From: Schistosoma haematobium | Taxonomy: Eukaryota > Platyhelminthes > Trematoda > Strigeidida > Schistosomatidae | DNA: 64,000 nucleotides | Assembly: GCF_000699445.3 (NCBI RefSeq) | Contig: NC_067199.1 | Span: 30,030,402 to 30,094,401 of the forward strand | Direction: 5' to 3' | In this document: piece by piece, positions 58,529-64,000 of the stretch | Layout of the letters: each line of letters opens with the position of its first letter | How positions within the stretch are numbered: the stretch's first letter is position 1 | Translations under genes and position numbers: made by a program | The notes under the pieces: model-generated | Database searches by the model: none | Told to the model about the DNA's origin: nothing | Seen by the model: only the letters and a program-made list of their open reading frames with translations

Positions 58529-61500
58529 TTATTTTGAAGTATTATCTCTTGACGGACGTGTTCTTTTCTTATCTGTCAAAGGACTGGTAATTAATAAGCG
58601 TTTACGATTACCGGCATGATTGTTGCCACTCAAAGTGGTTGTTACAGAACTACTATTATTAGTATTATTAGGAGTAGTATCCACTAAATTGCTCGGTAAG
58701 TTGTTTTCGTCATTTGGACCAGACACTGAATTATTTTCTTTGGCTGCTAATTCAGCTTTAAGTTTGCGCTTTAGTGTCACTTTAAGAGGCTCCAAGCGCC
58801 TGGGTTCTAGTTTTTGGTTACTATCGCCATTAGAGTTGATAACTGTTGTGGATGTAGTGGTAGTGACAAGAGTAGAAGCGGTATTACCATCATTTAATAA
58901 GGTGATTTTCGAATCGCTGACATTAGGTGTCTTTGGAATTATATTTTCAACTTCTCTTTCTTCGTTGATGAAACAGTTTACTAGATTGCTCTCTCCACCA
59001 TTTTGTTTAACTTCAGTAGACAATTTATCTGAATTTTTACTGACCGCAACTTTTTTAGTGGGAATATTTGAGTCAGAGTATAGTACAGGCCGGTAATCCG
59101 GTCCATATATTTTTAAACCGACATGATCTGAACATATCCATCGAACGCTGAATACTATGGAGGGATTGGTGACGTCATTCAGGCTAGATTTAGCTAACTT
59201 CCAACGATCAATATCTAAGCTATCAACTTGTATACAATTGTGGTTTGCATGTTCTTCACAATATGAATTCGGACATCTCCAACATAAGTGGTTTGACGGA
59301 TGACCACATAAATCACAATAATGCCATGGACAATACCATATACCCAATGGTGGTACAGAAAGACCAAGACAATTTAAATGGTATGCTTTAGAGCATGTTG
59401 ATTTATCGCACAGTATTAGTTCACCACCATCGCCACATCTATGTACGTAATAGAAAAGAAAAACGGCCAATTATTATTACAAATACAAACAAATACGGCC
59501 ATAAGTTCAGTTAATACTTCTGTAAACAAAAAAATAAGTAGATAGTAGTTAAATTAGACGAAGAAGTAAGTTTTGCTCTCATTGGGATTCTAGAAAACTC
59601 AATTTACAATTAATCGCTTTTCAACTTTGGTCAATCACTATTTAAAGTGGACATATTTAGGTGATTAGCAAACACGACCATGTGTATGTAATATTTATCC
59701 AACCGTCAAATTAAAGAAACAATATATTAAGACAACCATGACACCGAAGTAAGACAATTCGGATTCGACAAAACTGTTGAGATGGGTGACGTCATCAAAC
59801 AGATAATTATCCTCAGGATTGATCCGGAAGTTTTAGACAAATATATGTCGAAATAATTGTACAACTACCTGAGTGTATTAATATGTATCAAAAAACTAAA
59901 GGTATTTCATATGTGTTCAAAATATTCAGTCGAATAACGATTATGAGTTACAAGTCAATTGAAAAATTAGTAGTCTAGGGTAAAAAAGTAAACAATAGTA
60001 ATTCAATTCTGGTACATCCTGTCATTTATACTAAATGTGATCATTATATGGATTTTAGACTAAATACTAGGTGGAAGGTAGGATGAGTAAATTAGTCCTA
60101 CTGGAGGTCAGTAGTTAGATAAAGTCTTTTTATGGCATCAAAGAGTAGGACATTAATACTTTACGTATTTTAAGAGTTCTAGATGCTGACAAATGATCAC
60201 GAACTACAAAAAACCAGCTGTTTAGTTTGTTCTTATTTCACACTGAATTGATGGATGGATATGAAGGTCTGTTGTAGGACATATTTAGGAGCCCCAGACT
60301 AACTACAATTGTGTTTCTGAAGTATAAACTCTTTCAAAAAATAAACAAAAAAGTTTTTTATAGTTTACATCGCGGACGGATCCTAGTTAGACGACCACTG
60401 CAAACATGTTTCGTCCTAACTTGAGATGAAAATCAAACAATCTACACAAATCTATTACTAGTAATAATAGTAATCATGTATTCATTAATGACTAACTTGG
60501 AGATGTGATCCCAGGAGTTCTAGTGAGAAGCTGTGAAGTGGATTACTACTATGCCGGGTATCCAACGCAGGTAATAGGTGGTCCCGGAAAGTCACGAATT
60601 GGTTAACGTCAGACATGTACCATTGGATACTGTCTTAGTAGTCTAGAGGGTAAGACTGAAGGGCCTGGATTCAATTCCTGGTGGAGTCGTGGATAAGTAC
60701 AGCTGAGGAGTTTTATACTAACCAGCTGTCCAATGCTTCCTAGTTTTTAATGGTTGTCTAACTAGCATCAACCCGTGATGTAAACTATGAAAATTCGACA
60801 GTCGTCATCAAGTTCCCTATACTGATAAAAAAGTACCAGCTCATACATCAAATTGATAGAATTCACAGGTGCTGTCTTTTACCAAATACTATTTTATATT
60901 GACCACATTAATATTCATCGTTGATATATGTGTTTCATAGGAACAACATAAAAGTTAGTGATTACAAAATAGATTTTTAAGTAGAATGCGATAACTATAC
61001 ACTGTCTTATAGTTTTTCAATCTATGATAATAAGTCATGAATAAATTCTTTTGAAAGTTATTTTGTCGGAAAGAAGAAAGCAAAATTTGAACACTCAGTT
61101 ACCTATAACAAAAATCTTCATGAATAGCTGGATTAAAACCAATTGTATTCGATTCAGCATTACCCTCTACTTTTGTTTGTATTGTATGATTTTTATGTAA
61201 AGAAATAGATGATGATGCAGCACGTGCAGCCATTGTTACTGGACTAATAAGTGGGATACGATCACGTTGTTGATTAGTGGTAAGTTGTGAAACGGCAGCA
61301 GCTAAAAGAGAAGTTACTGAGGGTGTTACAACTTCACATATTTTCACAGGAGGCGGTGATTTAGATTTACACCTGTTGTTTATAGTTAATGCTTCTAGAG
61401 GAAGTGTTGATTCGTCAAGTTTTTTAGATTTTCTTTTCTCTATAGTATGTGGATTCTGTAATGTATCATTTACTACTTCTTCTTCGTATAATTTAAATGA

Positions 61501-62237
61501 TGTTGGTAGACGTAATGTACTTATACAAGAATCAGCGCCACATAAACACAGACAAATAGCAGCCATTAGACCAGTTGAAAGAAACTGAGCATCAATATAA
61601 TTAATTGTCAGTTCTTCATTAGCTTCAATTGGTCGACAGGCGAAAAGTCCTATAATTGACAAATGAAACAAAAGTAATAAAAAATGGCTTGAAAATAATA
61701 TATATTTGACAAACGGATGAAATCATTATGCGAATTTTTGGAGATTGTAGTATGTTGACAGTTGAATTCACAAGTCACTCTAAGCCAGACCACTATTGAA
61801 AACCGTTTTGTCCCACGTGCGAGATCATGGGTGCGCACTGCTGAAGAGTCCTATACTGGAACGAAATGGCCGTCCAGTGCTTCCAGGTTTTCAACGGTGG
61901 TCTAGTTCGTGAATTCAACTGTTAAAACGGATAAAATTCAGTAATTAAGACATAACTTACCAAGTCGCGGATAACCATCAACCGTCCAACACTCAGCAAT
62001 TAAATTTGGCTCACATGAATGATTGATAAATCTGCTCAGATTGCCTTTAGTTCCTGAGTCTAAAACCAAGTTTAACTGTGAACTGAATCGTGCTAAATAG
62101 GTTTCAGAGAGTGGATGGAAACCTTTACGTGATGAAGTTATGCTGGACAATGCATTAGGACCAAGTGCTTCAATAATTCGACGGTTAGCTTCTGTAATAT
62201 CTATTACTTCCCCTGAGTATTCTATAACTAAATCACC
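58529..62237 (-). CDS. NSD-type SET-domain histone lysine methyltransferase, 3' part
   Basis: Nuclear enzyme expected to methylate H3K36 if it acts like other NSD proteins. Three exons are visible: 61961-62237, 61103-61649 and 58529-59438 (stop TAA). They give 577 residues, with the 5' half beyond the right edge. The SET domain starts at [20 protein letters not shown] and has the cofactor motif [23 protein letters not shown] and ELTINY. A post-SET cluster CLCGADSC follows. After a spacer rich in Ser and Lys comes a PHD finger ([32 protein letters not shown]) fused to a C5HCH-type finger ([20 protein letters not shown]). This PHD-C5HCH tandem after SET is diagnostic of NSD1-3. The tail is low-complexity and ends in basic clusters ([13 protein letters not shown]). 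The region between EALGPNA and NLVLDSG is longer than in typical NSD SET domains. Confidence 0.88.
60380..60790 (+). repeat. Smalpha-like SINE composite
   Basis: Contains the CTAGTGAGAAGCTGTGAAGT block and the head TTGGATACTGTCTTAGTAGT. Box B-like GGATTCAATTCC lies at about 60670. Then GCTGAGGAGTTTTATACTAA, a decayed ribozyme segment lacking the GAAA strand, and TTTTTAATGGTTGTCTAACT. It lies in the intron of the NSD-type gene, antisense. Confidence 0.55.
61735..61925 (+). repeat. Smalpha-like SINE copy with complete ribozyme core and inverted arms
   Basis: The family block CCCACGTGCGAGATCATGGG precedes the hammerhead segment (61835-61880). CTTCCAGGTTTTCAACGGTG then leads to GTCTAG and TTCGTGAATTCAAC. 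The 5' arm (TTGAATTCAC and AGACCACTATTGAAAACC) is the near reverse complement of this 3' arm, giving a foldback-like layout. The tRNA-like head is missing. It lies in the 311-nt intron between SET-gene exons 61961 and 61649. Confidence 0.6.
61835..61880 (+). ncRNA. Hammerhead ribozyme (Smalpha type)
   Basis: Stem I GCACTG (61835-61840) pairs with CAGTGC (61875-61880). The core strand CTGAAGA (61841-61847) follows. Stem II is GTCC/GGAAC with a six-base loop and one bulged A. Next come GAAA (61863-61866), a short self-complementary stem III region TGGCC, and the cleavage triplet GTC (61872-61874). All conserved core elements (CUGANGA, GAAA, GUC) are present. Smalpha SINE hammerheads are an established schistosome feature. 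The bulge and U at the start of stem III may reduce activity. Confidence 0.65.
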
Positions 62238-62620
62238 CTGCAGAAGAAATAGAACAGTTAGTTTTAATAAATGATAAATTAAAAACAAAAATAAATGGAA
62301 CATTTATTTTCTAGAGAAATTATGAATCAACTACATCATTATACAAGTACTTCATAATAATTAGAGAAAAACTCAATTACAGGGAGATTCGAAGAATAGT
62401 CATTGTACAAAAGGCTAACGATGTTCTGTTGCAGTGAGTTAATAGTTTATTACTTTCATCTTAAAAATTAAAATTCTTGTTTACGTCAGACATACCTTTT
62501 TACACCAGATGTCCTTCGCTCTTGTCTTGATCAATAAGGCTATTTTCCTGTTTGTTTGCTACTATTTAGAATGAAGTGAAAACAATGACTGAGCGTTTAA
62601 ATACGAGGAATAGGAGGAAA

Positions 62621-62932
62621 TGTATGGGTAAACATAGTTAAGATCGATGCGTATTTATAAGCTGGAAATTAATAATACAGAGTAGAACAGGTGTTATATT
62701 TACCATTATTCATGATCAAAATAAAAGAAGTTATGTAAGTCATGAAACTAATAAGTGTCTGGATAATCGCTCAATATGATAAAGTTATCCAATCACTTAT
62801 CTATTTCATGACTATTACGTAACTTCTTTTATCTGGATTATGAATAATGGTAACTATAACACCTGTTCTACTCTGGATTATTAATTTCCAGCTTATAAAT
62901 ACGCATCGATCTCAACTATGTTTACCTATACA
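62621..62932. repeat. 312-bp foldback (near-perfect inverted repeat)
   Basis: The left arm starting TGTATGGGTAAACATAGTTA and the right arm ending in its near reverse complement TGTATAGGTAAACATAGTTG pair through ATCGATGCGTATTTATAAGC, GGAAATTAATAAT, GAGTAGAACAGGTGTTATA, TTACCATTATTCAT and AAAAGAAGTTA to a small loop near 62770-62785 (AAGTGTCTGGATAA against TTATCCAATCACTT). Arms of about 145 bp differ at only about ten positions. No coding capacity and no clear target duplication. It lies in an NSD-gene intron and would form a long hairpin in the pre-mRNA. Confidence 0.9.
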
Positions 62933-64000
62933 CCCATTAACTAACATATTACGATTGACCATTCTTAATTTATTTCCAATCTATTATTTACAGTCACCCT
63001 TGCTCATAGCCACTTTTGGTTTGGTCATGTAAGATGGTTACTTTTTATTTTGTCGTGTGATGAGCTCTGGTTTATTTGTATATAAATTACTTACGTTTGG
63101 AACATATTATTCATATAACGGAGGCTGATTATTATGTTCTGACTCAACGAGCAGAGCGAGGCGAGAAGTTACCATGTCGAAGATCAATAAGGACTTAAAA
63201 TTGAATCAAGGCTACTGGTGCTGGTTGACTACGTGGCAGGGTCACGGAGATCGATGTTTTGGTTGGTGGTTTGTCACATGATATTTAGCAGAGTCATAGA
63301 TGACATATACATTACGACTGACCATCATAGGGATGTACTCCTAATGTAGAAAGAATCGGGTGTACAGTGATAAGTTTATTTAGGATTTCCGAGAAATGAT
63401 GGCTAATTTGAAAAATTAATCAGTTAGATAATGTTTCTGTTATAATTCTCTTATTACAAACCAGCTGTTCCTATTGCTTAGTATTCTCGGACACCGATTC
63501 ACTCGACAAGTCCCCAAATCAGAACACGGTTGAACAGGAAAGAGATTATATTCCAAATAACAAGGTTAGATGAAACTAAGAAGCACAGTAGGAAAAACGT
63601 TAGTATATTTATAGCTTTTTACATGAGATCCTATAGTGTTCTCGAAGTATCGGTTAGCGCTGATTGGATAAGAATTAGCCAATCAGCGTACGCCAAAGTA
63701 ATCGTGTATTGAGCATGCTTTAATCCAATCTATGTCCCGCTAACAGTTTCACCTGATCATTTGGCACCCTTAACAGATTTATTTCCCAATTAGTCAAAAA
63801 TGCAAGGGTTGGTTTTCCAGTAGGTGACAGAGACCAAGTATGACAATAACAATCAACTATTATAATCATTATACCGAAAGAATTAAAACGTACTCAACCT
63901 GTTATACCAATTAATCCATAAAACTCTGCCTTGTAAGCAAATATGTTATCATTTACATTTGTACTCACTTGCTGAAATGAAGTTAAAGTTTTCAAACCAT
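62933..64000. other. Intron of the SET-domain gene, no exon recognised
   Basis: The pre-SET (AWS) exon expected upstream of 62237 was not found before the window edge. Minus-strand sequence ending near 63968 (TTCATTTCAGCAA then GTGAGTAC) has a donor-like site and could be an exon end, but the coding part cannot be judged. Confidence 0.4.

Noticed and set aside
58620..59096. 158-aa plus ORF rich in Leu/Val/Ser
   Set aside because: Antisense shadow of the NSD-type terminal exon. Composition reflects the low-complexity coding strand.
1..64000. CRISPR arrays, bacterial operons, rRNA genes
   Set aside because: None seen. Introns, LINEs, SINEs and eukaryotic families show this is metazoan nuclear DNA, and the only tRNA-like sequences are SINE heads.

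Overview
The window looks like nuclear DNA of a blood fluke (Schistosoma or a close relative). The evidence is AT-rich sequence, genes cut into short exons by kilobase introns alongside introns of only 32-41 nt, and a dense repeat load. The repeats include RTE-like non-LTR elements resembling schistosome SR2, Penelope-like fragments, tRNA-headed SINEs carrying a hammerhead-ribozyme segment (as in the Smalpha family), and a Ty3/Gypsy element. The species is not determined.

Layout. 1-37.8 kb: one minus-strand gene for an ABCB-type (P-glycoprotein-like) transporter. Fourteen coding exons run from an ATG at 37789 to 2143 and continue past the left edge. They supply TMD1, NBD1, the linker and the start of TMD2. 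About 2.4 kb of coding sequence is spread over 35.6 kb, and the introns are filled by three non-LTR families (called A, B and C here), SINEs, Penelope-like pieces and a CR1-like fragment, several of them nested. 38.0-43.3 kb: a structurally complete Ty3/Gypsy element on the minus strand with two 320-bp LTRs that look identical, a 4-bp target duplication, primer-binding site, polypurine tract, gag and pol. It lies about 250 bp upstream of the transporter ATG in the same orientation. 43.3-47.1 kb: a plus-strand gene resembling DUF4806-domain proteins, probably decayed, and a minus-strand single-TM ORF. 47.1-51.4 kb: a p24/TMED cargo receptor with a very long extra luminal region. 53.1-54.5 kb: NXT1/p15, an mRNA-export cofactor. 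55.2-57.5 kb: a family-B LINE. 58.5-62.2 kb and beyond: the 3' half of an NSD-type SET-domain histone methyltransferase (minus strand) with SINE and foldback insertions in its introns.

The host genes belong to unrelated processes (membrane transport, ER-Golgi traffic, mRNA export, chromatin), so no operon-like pathway is implied. The most notable signals are: (1) a 213-bp phase-0/phase-0 open cassette-exon candidate inside NBD1 of the transporter; (2) the young Gypsy element upstream of the transporter in the same direction; (3) a GGGAAAC slippery heptamer with a correctly spaced stem-loop at the gag-pol overlap; (4) the p24 protein with a roughly 270-residue Ser/Asn/His-rich insertion and a 32-nt intron whose retention would give a TM-less form; (5) a hammerhead ribozyme fold in a SINE at 61835-61880; (6) a 312-bp near-perfect foldback at 62621-62932.

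All exon boundaries come from reading GT/AG signals and phase continuity by eye. No alignment or transcript data were available.
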